The notes: generated by a model from the sequence alone, not told the origin. A stretch of 64,000 bases of DNA from Glycine soja (GCF_004193775.1 NC_041016.1:48112767-48176766), one strand, 5' to 3'. Positions 12,573 through 31,184 are shown, counted from the stretch's first letter. Numbers and translations: made by a program.

Positions 12573-13648
12573 GGCAAAATTGTAAAATTGGTCCCTACTT
12601 TATCTTTAATTACGGATTTGGTTTCCCTATAATTTAATTTACAAATTTGGTCCTCAGTTTTATAAATTCCTACAAAATTGGTCCTGGAAGCCCGATTTGG
12701 ACGCTGACTGTTAACCTCAGACGTTGACTGCCACGTGTTAATGTCACGTGTCAATGCCACATGTCAATGTATGATTGGTTCCCCGTAAAGGCTTCATTTT
12801 TTATAGGTAAAATTGCATTTTTGGTCCCTGAGTTTTACTCCAACTTTGATTTTGGTCCCCCTATAGTTTAATTCACACATTTGGTCCCCCAGTTTTATAA
12901 ATCCCTTTATAAATTGTTTTTGCAAAATTGATCTTTTGAATGGTTTAGCCACTAGTGCTAGAGACATGATAGATCTTGATAAATCTCGCACTTCTTTTTC
13001 ATCGCAAGTTTTTCACTCACTTGGAGCCCAAAGAAAAATCACTCTTTGTCTCTCTCCCACTTTCGGGGTTATTCAACTTGGGAAAGTGGCGCATGAATTC
13101 CAACCTGGGTCTGAAATTTTTAGATATCTTACTTTAACAGGTTCTGTAATAACTTTCTCTTTTTTTTTTCTTTTTTTCCCCATGCGATATTATGTGTATA
13201 CGACTGCTTAAGTGGCTTATGTAAGCAGTGACATATATATGACAATGATATTTTTGTTTGAAATTTGAAATACAACTTCTCTCGTCATAAAATTTGGCTG
13301 AATTTATAAAGGGATTTATAAAATTGGGAGACCAAATTTGTGAAAATTAAATTATAAGGGGACCAAAATCGAAATTGGAGTAAAACTGGGGGACCAAAAA
13401 TGTAATTTTACCTACAAAAAATAAAGTCTTTACAGGGAACCATTTAGACGTTGACACGTGGCAGTCACACGTGGCATTGACACGTGACAGTCAACGTTTG
13501 AGAGGTTAGCGGTCAACATCCAAATCGGACTTTCAGGACCAATTTTGCCGAGATTTACAAAATTGAGGGACAAATTTGTGAATTAAATTATAGAGGGACC
13601 AAATCTGAAATTGGAGATAAACTGGAAAACTAAAAGTATAATTTTACC
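12573..13648. mobile_element. Mutator-like element with about 365-bp TIRs and a 9-bp TSD
   Basis: The left arm (from 12573, GGCAAAATTG) is the imperfect inverted copy of the right arm (ending at 13648; its reverse complement starts GGTAAAATTA), over roughly 365 bp each. The nonamer AATTATTTT lies at 12564-12572 and again at 13649-13657, a perfect 9-bp target site duplication. Long TIRs with GG ends and a 9-bp duplication are diagnostic of Mutator-like elements. The element is 1076 bp and has no transposase, so it is non-autonomous. Each arm carries CACGTG cores: 12732 and 12745 on the left; 13455, 13468 and 13481 on the right. The unique interior (about 12930-13300) is less AT-rich and contains an open frame that may be captured host sequence. 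Confidence 0.92.
12936..13142 (+). other. Possible captured gene fragment inside the Mutator-like element
   Basis: The interior of the element is open on the plus strand from ATG 12936 (MNGLATSARDMIDLDKSRTS), through GKVAHEFQPGSEIFRYLTLT, up to a possible splice donor (ACAG then GTTCTG) near 13142. A T-rich stretch follows, as in a plant intron. Its base composition is unlike the arms, as in Pack-MULEs. I do not recognise the protein, so capture from a host gene is a suggestion only. Confidence 0.3.
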
Positions 13649-13657
13649 AATTATTTT

Positions 13658-14338
13658 AAGGTCTAATACGACATGCTTTCGATCAAATTTTGTATCATAC
13701 GTAATTAACTTGATTTTAGTAAATTGAAAATTAACTTATTTTTAGTAAATTAAAAAAGTATGTTCCCGTGCCCGATTAACCGAGACTAAGGAATGTTGGA
13801 TCAAGTGGGACTCTAGTCCCAACATCATCACATTTAGATTTGGAAGGAAGGTCCTAGAAAAACAATATATATATGTTTTTAAAGAAGCTAAGAAAAGGAA
13901 ATAACACCAGAGAAAATTCTAGATATTGTTTGGTTTGAGTATTTTTTTATTTTTGTTTTTTTTAAATAAAATATGTTTTTTTTTTAAATTTAAAAAATAT
14001 TTTTAAAAATATTTTTGAAAACAGAGTTAAAAATAAAAATAACAAATTAATATATTCAGTGTTTTCCAAAAAAGTAAAAATGTGATGACATTATAGAATA
14101 CTTTTTTACATATATGTTTCTTAAAATTTTAAAAATAAAAATTATTTTTAAAAAATAAAAAAGAAATCAACATTACACCCAAACGAAATCATTACGAAAC
14201 AATAGTAGAACTAGTATCTCAATACCCCAGAACGTGTGAACGAAAAATAGCGTTTATTTTAAACTAGAAGACTAGAAGATTACGTATTTGATTATGCAAA
14301 GCGGTGCACAAATTACATAATCCAAAGTCCAAAACTCA
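13658..14338 (+). promoter_or_regulatory. Upstream region of GSTU-A
   Basis: There is no gene here. The block near 13790-13880 is shared with 6110-6200, upstream of the truncated GSTU stub, so it belongs to the duplicated GSTU promoter unit. A half-site TTACGTATTTGATTATG near 14281 weakly resembles an ocs element but is too degenerate to call. The stretch 13900-14170 is A/T low-complexity. Confidence 0.45.
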
Positions 14339-14341
14339 CAC

Positions 14342-14352
14342 TATATATATAA
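14342..14352 (+). promoter_or_regulatory. TATA box of GSTU-A
   Basis: TATATATATAA lies about 90 bp before the ATG at 14439, a usual distance for a plant core promoter with a short 5'UTR. It is followed by a TTCTTCTTTGCACTG leader shared with the GSTU stub at 9629. Confidence 0.65.
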
Positions 14353-14411
14353 GCAGGACCTAGGCTTCTTCTTTGCACTGCAAATCACTTTTCTACTTTG
14401 AGTCTTCTTGA

Positions 14412-15585
<1,174 letters not shown>

Positions 15586-15621
15586 GTTGGAGCTTAATGG
15601 CCATTGTGAAGTAGTGGTTTT

Positions 15622-16212
15622 CCATTGGTCGTTCTTAGCCTTTCAAATAAGTAATATTTGTGTAATAAAAGGCACTTAGATGTGCCAAACTTCGTGCTTT
15701 CTGTAGGAATGTGTGGGTTTTGGAAAATCTCTGATGTATCTTTCATGTGTTTGTTGGTTTTGTAATTTTTTTTTGGTATTGTCTTATACTTGAATAATTT
15801 GAGACTACTATAATCTCAATTAATCTTCACATGATACTCTGTCGATTATTACTAATTAATTCTTTTTTGTAGCTGGGTGCATCCAAGATGTTGACCAACC
15901 AGGTTGTTACAAAAGTTTTTATGAAGTTGTGAACTCACAAGTTTGTTTCCTGTCTTCCTTCTAATTATGTTATTAGTACCAAGAACGCAATAACAGTTTC
16001 GTAAATAAGATTCATGAAACAAACACTGTCATCCAGCTACTCAAGTATAAGACAATACAAAAAATCAATTACAAAACCAACACACACATGAAAGATGCAT
16101 AAGAGGTTTTCCAAAACCTACACATTCCTAATGAAAACATGAAGTTTGGCACATCTAAGTTCCTTTTATTACACAAATATTACTTACTTGAAAGGTTGAG
16201 AACCACCAATAG
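15622..16212. repeat. Inverted duplication of the GSTU-A 3'UTR
   Basis: The GSTU-A 3'UTR and downstream flank (about 15622-15796) recur in inverted orientation at about 16040-16212. For example, TGTGCCAAACTTCGTGCTTT has its near-complement near 16135-16155, and CTTATACTTGA has its complement near 16042. The spacer is about 240 bp. The right arm has no GST coding sequence attached, so it is the tail of a lost inverted copy or a local inverted duplication. A read-through transcript could fold into a long hairpin. Confidence 0.85.
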
Positions 16213-16249
16213 ATCAGGATGTTCAGATTATCTAATAGTTTCCCAAGCT

Positions 16250-16930
16250 TGAGCTTGTGGCTATTGTTCCATACTTGCATTTACCATTGATCTTTGTTTA
16301 CTGTTATCTCTTTAGGCTAATCATCAAAAGGAGACTTGTTATAACATATATGGCATCAAGTAAATGACAAGAATTTATACAGTTTCCTTTTGACAGTTAC
16401 TTATTCCGAGTTCTGCTATTCTAAGGGATAATTTTTCATCGTCATTCTGTTTCTTGATGAATGTCTTAGACATGCAAGCTTCTCATGATGGACATGATAA
16501 CCTTTACTTCAAATTTTAGTATACACCAATACCAAAAGTGTACATTTTCAAGATAGTCAGTCCTACATTCATGATTAAATCTTCGTGCCTAGATTTTGAC
16601 AAAGTGACTCCATTTTTATTTTTATTATCATTATTATTATTATTGTTTTTAGTTCTGTTTTGTTGTTATCGAATAATAATAAAAATAAATAAATAAAAGA
16701 CATGTCTCAATTGCGGCTGGATTAGGTGCTGTCATCAAGAGATGACACGCAGACTAAACAACAAGCATAAAAACATCCGTGATAGGGACTTTCCTTTTGG
16801 TGAAATAGTTTATTGTCATTTCAAATATCATCCACCTTAACATTCTCTACAAGTTGACTTTCCAATTCCTGTGCCACTCACTTTTGCTTCCAGACTTAGT
16901 TTTCTCTCATTGGAGTCTTCTTTCTCAGTA
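16250..16930 (+). repeat. GSTU spacer/promoter module, copy 1
   Basis: The block runs from GCTTGTGGCTATTGTTCC near 16250 to the 5'UTR ending before ATG 16931. It recurs, diverged, at about 17165-17787, 19845-20578 and 56440-57179. Shared landmarks are TTTAGGCTAATCATCAAAA, GGATTTATACAGCTTCC, TTGACAAAGTG-type sequence, and AAACATCCGTGATAGGGA about 150 bp before the ATG. No clear TATA box is visible. It carries the upstream DNA of the B/C subfamily. Confidence 0.7.
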
Positions 16931-17160
<230 letters not shown>

Positions 17161-17164
17161 CCTC

Positions 17165-18752
<1,588 letters not shown>

Positions 18753-19535
18753 ACTATAGAGGGTACCTATAGGAAAATATTGCCTCTATTTACGAAACTG
18801 CACTTTGTTGTGCCTTTGGTTTTGCTACTTATAATCTTACAAATAAATATTTGTGACCCAATGCAACATGCCCTTATATTTTAATCAAATTGTATTTAGA
18901 TGTCATATAAATCATGATATTGATTTGCAAATCCAAGTTATATGGATGCACACTTCTTTAGGCTTAAAGTATAGACAACAACAAAACAATGTGCACAAAG
19001 CCACAAATTCATCTTCATAATGGAAATTCATAACAAGTCTTGAAACTGCAATAGGAATGTGTATTAAAGAACATGATGCAGACAAGGCTAAAACTATGTA
19101 GTTTTGCTCTTATAGTTAACACGCCTCAGTCTCCAATGCAAATCATCACCGCTAACTCAAGCTATATGTTCGATTTGATATCATCCAAATCAACTTTTGG
19201 CTTAGCTATTGCTAATTTTCTTACTTTTATACATGTGTTCACATTGTTAAATATCAGATTTGAAAAAAAAAAACAAAATACTGGAACTTAACAGACATAA
19301 AAATAGAGCCACGAGAATTGAAGGTAGAAGGCGATATTTTATAAATGAGGATGCTTATTTATAGGTGTACAAATAATTTGAAATTTGCAAACAAAATCTC
19401 AACTTGACTAAAACATAGATATCTATTTGCATTATAATATCTAACTAAAACAGAAAAACAAATATCTGAATCTTTAACAAGAGTAAAGATTATATTATCT
19501 TAGAGATAACTCAGTCTCTCACAGTTTTAACACAT
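18753..19535. repeat. Duplicated GSTU 3' flank (pairs with 21563-22311)
   Basis: The 3' flank of gene B corresponds block by block to the 3' flank of gene C: TAGGAAAATATTGCCTCTA, then TGCACAAAGCCA, then GAATTGAAGRTAGAAGGC. In both places the next coding sequence is a minus-strand GSTU exon 2. So a unit containing one plus and one minus GSTU was duplicated. The short open frame near 19073-19291 is not a gene. Confidence 0.65.
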
Positions 19536-19539
19536 ACTT

Positions 19540-19725
19540 CAGTGTTCCTTTAGTCCAATATGCAAGAGTTTCATATATGGTTTCCTTCTGCATGCATCTC
19601 TTAGCCTAGGAGATAAGTTTTGGACACACTGCCTCCACTTTGATGTTCCCAAGGGTCTCATAAGTATAAAACAAGCCAGAGAAAGGAAAGGGAGCAATAT
19701 CAACATCAACACTGCCTCCACTTTA
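19540..19725 (-). pseudogene. GSTU exon-2 fragment (minus), relative of GSTU-D
   Basis: Read on the minus strand, the fragment encodes LFYTYETLGNIKVEAVCPKL, then IS, a TAG stop where Trp is expected, then AKRCMQKETIYETL. It is closest to exon 2 of GSTU-D, but the 5' half of exon 2, the intron and exon 1 are missing. Its 3' flank also matches that of D. It is the dead counterpart of D from the duplication of the paired unit. Confidence 0.85.
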
Positions 19726-19778
19726 CATCACTGTTATTGCTTTCTTGGTACAATAGGAATGTAACTAGAAAGAAGAAA

Positions 19779-20086
19779 CAAACTTCAGTTCAGAACATTA
19801 TTAAGACTTGTAACATCCTGGTTGGTCAACATCTTGTATGTGGCCAGCTAAGGCTAATCATCAAAAATTGACTTGTTCTTTTAATATATATGGGATGAAC
19901 TCAATGAAAAGGATTTATACAGCTTCCTTTTGACAAACTTCAGTTCAGAACATTATTAAGACTTGTAACATCCTGGTTGGTCAACATCTTGTATGTGGCC
20001 AGCTAAGGCTAATCATCAAAAATTGACTTGTTCTTTTAATATATATGGGATGAACTCAATGAAAAGGATTTATACAGCTTCCTTTT
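19779..20086. repeat. 154-bp perfect tandem repeat in the GSTU-C upstream module
   Basis: Positions 19779-19932 and 19933-20086 are identical by eye, each running from ACAAACTTCAGTTCAG to CAGCTTCCTTTTG. The unit includes GGCTAATCATCAAAA and GATTTATACAGC from the GSTU spacer module. The duplication is recent or an assembly effect. Confidence 0.92.
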
Positions 20087-21562
<1,476 letters not shown>

Positions 21563-22311
21563 ACTAGAGGAAGGGTGCTGTGCTGCCTATAGGAAAATAT
21601 TGCCTCTAGTTACATGTGTGCTCTATCTTATGAATAATAGCATTACAAAACTGCACTTAGATGTGCTTTTGGCTTTGGTTGCTACTTATGCTTTTTCTAA
21701 TGGATATTTGTGGCCTTATGCAACATGTACTTTTATTTTTATCAAATTGTATTTAGATGTCATACGAATCATGACATTGGTTTGCAAGTCAAAGTTATAT
21801 GAATGTATATATTCTAGGCTAAGAGTATATACAAAACGATGTGCACAAAGCCATTCCGTGAAGAGATCTTCATAATGGAAATTCAGTCAGAAGTCTTGAA
21901 AATACAATAAGAATGTGCATTAAAGAATATAAGTACACGGCAATGACAAGGCTAGAACCATGTGGTTTTGTTCTTACAGTTCACACACCTCAGTGTCTAA
22001 TGCAAATTGTCACCACCAACTAAAACTTGCCGAGAAACTAAAAAACTGAAACTTGCTTGAGATAAAAATTGAGGCATAAGAATTGAAGATAGAAGGCAAT
22101 ATTTCATAAATGAGAATGCCTATTTATACACTTAGAGCCAATTTGAAATTTATAATAATTTTGAAATTTGCTAAAAAAAACCTCAACTACTTGAGATTTT
22201 ATTGGGATCACAATAGCTAACTAATATAAAAATAACTAACAGAATCTGTAGTACTAGGTCTATCTCACAGGCAAACTCTCACAGCTTTAACAAACACTTC
22301 ACAGTGTTCCC
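21563..22311. repeat. Convergent C/D intergenic block (pairs with 18753-19535)
   Basis: Contains the 3'UTRs of C and D. It is homologous to the flank between B and the minus-strand fragment at 19540. No further gene is seen; the open frame at 21555-21875 is 3'UTR. Confidence 0.6.
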
Positions 22312-24578
<2,267 letters not shown>

Positions 24579-24841
24579 TATTGGTTCAAATCACTATGAC
24601 ACTGCAAAGCAAGATCAAAGCTAGAAAGGAAGGATATAATCACACACACAGACACAAGGCACAAAACTGAATGTTGTTATTACTCTTCTTCTCTCAATAT
24701 TGGCTTTGTATATTACATTACTCTCTCTCACTGCCTATGACAAACATGCACGGGATATATATAGCAGTAACCCCAGCAGTTATAACATCCATGGCAGTTA
24801 AGGCAGTTACAAAACAGAAAAGTAGAGGCACCAATACAACA
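24579..24841 (-). repeat. 3' LTR of the copia element
   Basis: 263 bp. In the sense of the element it starts TGTTGTATTGG; its outer end has decayed from CA to TA. It matches the LTR at 28861-29124 apart from about nine substitutions and one missing A. Confidence 0.93.
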
Positions 24842-24879
24842 ATCTCCACCTTGACTCTACATTTCTAAGAGCACTAATC

Positions 24880-27800
24880 TCAGCCAAATCCTACCAAGCC
24901 TAAGCACTTCTCAAATTTATCCCTTGGCAGAGATTTAGTTAACATATCAGCTGGATTGTCTTTAGATGCAATCTTCACAATTTTGATTACTCCTGATTCC
25001 ACCACTTCACGAATGAAATGAAGCTTTATATCAATGTGTTTGGTCCTTGTATGGTACATCTGATGATTGGCCAAATGAATAGCACTTTGGCTATCACAAT
25101 GTATCTGGATAGTCTCTTGTTCAATCCCCAATTCATGCAGCATCCCTTTCAGCCATATACCTTCCTTCACTCCTTTAGCCAAGGCATTATACTCAGCTTC
25201 AGTGGTGGATAGAGCTACAATTGACTGGAGGTTTGATTTCCAGCTAACTGTAGTTCCAAACAAAGTAAATACGTATCTTGACAATTATTTCCTTGTGTCC
25301 AAGAACCCTGCAAAATCTACATCCACAAACCATTCAATCACTGTTCCATCTTGAGAGTTTTTTTGATACAGTAAGCCTGAGTCCAGAGTTCCATTTATAT
25401 ATCTCAATATCCACTTTAAAGCCTCCTAGTGTGCTTGACCAGATTCCACCATGAACCTACTGACAACACTCATAGCATGAGCCAAGTCTGGTCTTGTACA
25501 GACCATTCCATACATGATGCTTCCAACCCCACTAGTGTAGGGAACTACATCCATCTTCTTCCTATCATCATCTGATATTGGACCTTGGCTTTTCGAGAGC
25601 TTCATGTGTTGCCCCATAGGTGTGCTCACAAGTTTGGACTGATGCATCCTAAACCTCTCCACTACCTTATGCATATAGGCTTGTTGGGATAATAGCAAAG
25701 TTCCTTTCAGCTGATCTCTTTTAATATCAACACCAAGGATTCGCCTAGCTTCCCCAAGATCCTTCATCTCGAATTCTGAGTTCAGCCTTGACTTTAGGTC
25801 ATCGATCATACATTTGTTGCAGCTAGCCACCAAGATGTCATCTACATACAACAGGAGATATAGATAATCCTCTTGGTGCAGAACATAAACACAGTTATCA
25901 TAGCTACTTCTCTTGAACTCCATCTTTATCAAGAAATCATCAAATTTCTTGTACCATTGCCTTGGGCTTTGTTTCAGGCCATATAAGGATTTTTGCAGGA
26001 AGCATACCCTATCATCCACAGCAAAACCTTCTGGTTGCCTCATGTAAATGGTTTCCTCCAAGTTTCCATGTAAGAAGGCTGTCTTGACATCCAATTGTTC
26101 CAAGTGTAGCTTGAATTGGTTGGCATTTGACATCAAGATTATGATAGAGCAATGCTTTACCATAGGTGCAAATATCTCATTGTAATTCACACCCTTAACT
26201 TGAGTAAATCCTTTAGCCACCAACCTTGCTTTGTATCTTGTCTTCTGAACCCCTGGAATTTCACCTTTCCTTTTGAAGATCCACTTGCAGCCAACTACCT
26301 TTTGTCCCTTAGGTAGTTCCACAAGCCTCCAGGTATTGTTCTTCCTAAGTGCCTCAAGTTCTTCTTCCATTGCATGAAGCCAAAGCTGTCTCTCCTCACT
26401 TTCATGTGCATCCTTGAAATTCCTTGGTTCTGTTGATCTTTCAATTTCCTCTGCTGCTGTTAAAGCATAGCAGATGAGATCAGCTTGACCAAGCTTTCTG
26501 TTTGGTTTAGGAATTCTCCTTTTCGTATCACGAACTAGTTGGTAATCATTAATGTCGTGATCTGATCTCCTTAAATTTGAAGCTGAGTGTCCAGTTTCCT
26601 CTGTTGTACTGTCTAGGTTAGTAGTTGGATTTATCTGGGTGTTTTCCTACACCTTATTAGTAAGAGGCTCCACCTCAATGTGAGTTTTCTCCTTTCCACA
26701 TTCTGAGTTTTCAGAATACATTCCCATTCTTGTCTCATCAAATGTCACATCTCTGCTGATGATGAGCTTAAAAGGTTTTGGATCCAACCTCCACAGTCTG
26801 TATCCCTTGACTCCTTCAGCATACCCAAGAAATAGACATTTTACAACTCGAGCATCCAACTTGTCCTTCTTGACATGCGCATATGCCAAGGCTCCAAACA
26901 CCCTTAGGTTAGAGTAGTCTGCTGGACTTCCACTCCAAACCTCCATTGGTGTTTTGTATTCAAGGGCAGATGAGGGACTCCTGTTGATCAAATACACAGT
27001 TGTGTTTGCAGCTTCTCCCCATAAAACCTTGGGCAAACCTACTCCAAGAAGCATGCATCTCACTCTTTCCAGGATGGTTCTATTCATCCTTTCTGCAAGG
27101 CCATTTTGTTGAGGGGTACCAGCAACTATTTTGTGCCTCTTGATTCCATGATGTGTGTAGAAAGTATTGAATTGATCTGAGACAAATTCAAGCCCATTGT
27201 TTGTCCTTAGGACCTTTAACTTGGTTCCTAGCTGATTTTCAATTTGAGTATGCCATTCCTTGAACTTCTGAAATGTTTCAGCTTTGTTCCTTAGGATGTA
27301 GACCCATACTCTTTTTGAATAATCATTGATAATGCTCAAGAAATAAGATCCACCCCCATGTGTTTGGGTCCTAGATGGTCCCCATAAATTTTCATGAACA
27401 TACTCAAAAGATCTGGTTGAGGTGTGCTTACCTGTCCCAAATTTCACCCTGTGAGATTTCCCCAAGACACACTGGTCACAAAACTCCAATTTGTGGAGTT
27501 TATCACCCATCAGCAGGTGTTGTTTTTCAAGTTCTATCAAGCCTTTCTCACTGATGTGGCCTAGCCGCAAGTGCCATAATTTAGACTTATCTTCCATTGT
27601 TTGACTTGCAACAAATGCTTGTCCAATAACTGTGGATCCTTCCAAGATGTACAACCCATTCCTTCGCCTTCCCTTAGCAATGATTGAGGCTCCAATGGAC
27701 ACCTTCATCATCCCATCCTCAACCTTTGTAGTGTATCCCATAAGGTCAAACATGCTTATAGAGATAAGGTTTCTCTTGAGTTCTGGAACATACCTCACAT

Positions 27801-28848
27801 CTTGCAGTAGCATTTCCCTGTTGTCAAACATTCTCAGTCTGACAGTCCCAATGTCATACACCTTGCAAGCCTTGTTGTTCCCAAGAAGTACTGTTCCATG
27901 CTCCTTTTGTTCAAGATCCTCAAAGTAATCCTTTACAGAACACATATGGTATGTGCACCCTGAGTCCATGACCTAAGTTTTCTGTGAATCATCAGATGAA
28001 GCCACCAAGACCCCAGCAGATTCATATACTTCAGAAGCTTTTGCAACATTTGCAGTTTCAGTAACCCGAGAGGTCTTGGTACCTTTCTCAAGGCAGTGCT
28101 TCTTGATATGACCAACCTTTTGACATTTGAAACATCGGACCTGCTTCTTGGTTTCAGGCCTTGACTTCTTCCATTTACCTTCTCCCTTCTTGCCTTTTCC
28201 CTTCATTGTTGCTAGACAAGATGACACCTCCTCTGTAATCTTTGAATCTTGGAGTTTCTGGAATTCTTTGGTTCGAATTGAGGTGACCACCTCCTCCAAG
28301 GTAATTAGTTGATCCTTCCCATACAAAAGAGCATCTCGAAAGTGCTCGAAGGTCTTAGGTAAAGCATTTAGAAGAATGACAACTTTATCTTCATCTTCTA
28401 GTTTCACCCCAATATTCTCAAGATCATCAATGTTCTTGTTGAATTATGCGAGTTGTTCCTCTATCGTTCTTGATTCTGCCATCTTGAATGAATAAAGTTG
28501 TTGTTTGAGACACAACCTATGGGCCAAAGACCTGGTCATGCACAGTGATTCCAGCTTTGCCCATATCCCAGCCGCAGTTTTCTCCTTTGCAACCTCCCTT
28601 AGTGCCTTATCACCAAGACACAGTATGATTACACTTCTGGCCTTGTTAATCATACTCTTCTTCTCTACATGCATCAAGGTTGGCGACATGTTTGACTCTC
28701 CTTTCAATGCTTCATCGCATCCTTGTTGAATCAAGATTGCTTCCATCTTGATCTTCCATAGTCCGAAGTCATTGGAGCCAGAGAACTTCTCAATGTCAAA
28801 CTTCGTTGCTATTTCTTGAATGATCTTGTTAACCTTTGCCTCCCCACT
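24880..28848 (-). pseudogene. Copia gag-pol polyprotein with in-frame stops only
   Basis: One reading frame runs through the whole polyprotein on the minus strand. Gag begins near FDIEKFSGSNDFGLWKIKME (about 28800). A CCHC zinc knuckle CFKCQKVGHIKKHC lies near 28090-28133. Protease has DSG in MDSGCTYHMC (27969). Integrase begins with LWHLRLGHIS and has the DDE core. Reverse transcriptase has YVDDILVA (about 25840). RNase H has ALSTTEAEYNALAKG near 25200. I see no frameshift, but five nonsense codons: 28444, 27973 (expected Trp before MDSG), 26647, 25426 (expected Trp) and about 25285. At least two look like TGG to TAG changes, as from G-to-A transitions. The first in-frame ATG found is 28746, inside gag, so the true start is lost or unclear. 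Confidence 0.93.
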
Positions 28849-28860
28849 GACGGTGCCACT

Positions 28861-29124
28861 TGTTGGTTCAAATCACAATGACACTGCAAAGCAAGATCAA
28901 AGCTAGAAAGGAAGGATATAATCACACACACAGACACAAGGCACAAAATTGAATGTTGTTATTACTCTTCTTCTCTCAATATTGGCTCTGTATATTACAC
29001 TACTCTCTCTCACTGCCTCTGACAAACATGCAGGGGATATATATAGCAGTAACCCCAACAGTTATAACATCCATGGCAGTTAAGACAGTTACAAAACAGA
29101 AAAGTAGAGGCACCAATACAACAA
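28861..29124 (-). repeat. 5' LTR of the copia element
   Basis: 264 bp, with TG...CA ends in the orientation of the element. The sequence just inside it reads AGTGGCACCGTCAGTGGGG. A primer-binding site starting TGGCACC would not be the usual initiator-methionine type (TGGTATCAGAG). Confidence 0.93.
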
Positions 29125-30271
29125 CAACATTTAAACCCATACAACCAATGACTGGTTAACCTAGATTTTGGGAAACAGAATACAAAGGAAAAAAGGTAAT
29201 CGGAAACTCTAACAGACTCCACAAAATAATGACACTTCACATTGATTCTTATTAATATAGCATGACTACTTGGCCTTCTTCATGACTCTTTAGGATCTAA
29301 AAGGGTATCCTACAAAATAATTGTAAGTATGTAATTCTTTTTGTATCAACTTATCAACCATTATAAAAGGGTATCATACAAATCCCTTAGTCGACTAAGA
29401 TTAGTTGATTATAAAACTATTTGAATTACAACTTTACTATAGGATCTAATTTAATTGATTGAGTAATGTGTGCAAATAATTATAAACTTTTCATATTAAC
29501 TTTGATCTTTACAAATAAAAACAATAAGGTGTCCAAATTGAAATTGACTTCTTTGTTGTCCCTTTCCAAGCTGTCTTGTGTTGTCCCTTCAAAATGACGT
29601 ACAACACGGAAATAGCTTGAAAAGGGACAGCAAAAAAGTCAGATCCATCCAAATTGAATATGAAAACTGATTTAGTTTGTGATCGGTCAATTGAAATTAT
29701 TCAATTAACTGTATTACAGTAATTCACTGATACAAAGGTAAATTGGTAAATTTAATACATTATGAGGAAAATTTTCAACACAAAGGGCTAGGACTCCTCA
29801 TTAGAGAGATTGAAATAAGTTGGACCAAACAGAATTTTACTATCTGGCTTGTTTAAAGCTAACTTTTACAAACCTACCAAATTGTATGAGGGGGTGTTTT
29901 CTAATGTTGAATCCATATATTATAGATGTAACACGTTCTTGTATCTTCAAGATATGAAACACAAAATTGAGAGATTTATTTAACTAACATAGAGATTGAG
30001 TCACTTCAACATGCTCCAGAGATAAAAGAAAACTGAAACGATAGTTTTGACTAGTAAGAGAAAGAACTGCTGGATGCCTAATAAAATGAGAATTTATTCA
30101 TCATAAGCGTTCATCCCTCAGCATAATCTTGTACATAGAAGGCACACCAAAGTGTCTAGCAAACCACGAATAACCCAAGCCTAACAAACCACTGACACAA
30201 ATGCACAAAACCTTACAATACCTTATTTAAAATGCAAATTTTTTATTTGGTTGATGCAAGAAATCCCTCTA
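29125..30271. other. Spacer and GSTU-E 3' region
   Basis: No gene is seen. The part near 30045-30271 is the 3'UTR of GSTU-E, similar to the 3' flank of the fragment at 61090. Short matches such as AAAGGTAAATTGGTAAATTTAA (29736 and 31540) show local duplication on both sides of GSTU-E. Confidence 0.5.
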
Positions 30272-31102
<831 letters not shown>

Positions 31103-31176
31103 TCACCAAAACCCAACTGAAGTTATGAACTTGCCACAAGTGTAGATAGATGTTGTGGAATAACAGGACAAGTGGT

Positions 31177-31184
31177 CATTTATA
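31177..31184 (-). promoter_or_regulatory. TATA box of GSTU-E
   Basis: On the minus strand this reads TATAAATG, about 94 bp upstream of the ATG. GSTU-F has the same octamer at the same distance (59329-59336). Confidence 0.75.

Larger units (their letters stand above)
24579..29124 (-). mobile_element. Ty1-copia retrotransposon, complete but inactive
   Basis: Two LTRs (24579-24841 and 28861-29124) in direct orientation flank a copia polyprotein read on the minus strand (gag, protease, integrase, RT, RNase H). In the sense of the element, the 5' LTR is at 28861-29124. The 5-bp flanks are GCAAC on the left and ACAAC on the right, a target duplication with one mismatch. By eye the LTRs differ at nine substitutions plus one 1-bp indel, so the insertion is fairly young but not recent. 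A purine-rich AAGGTGGAGAT lies just before the 3' LTR. It inserted in the spacer between GSTU-D and GSTU-E. Confidence 0.95.
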
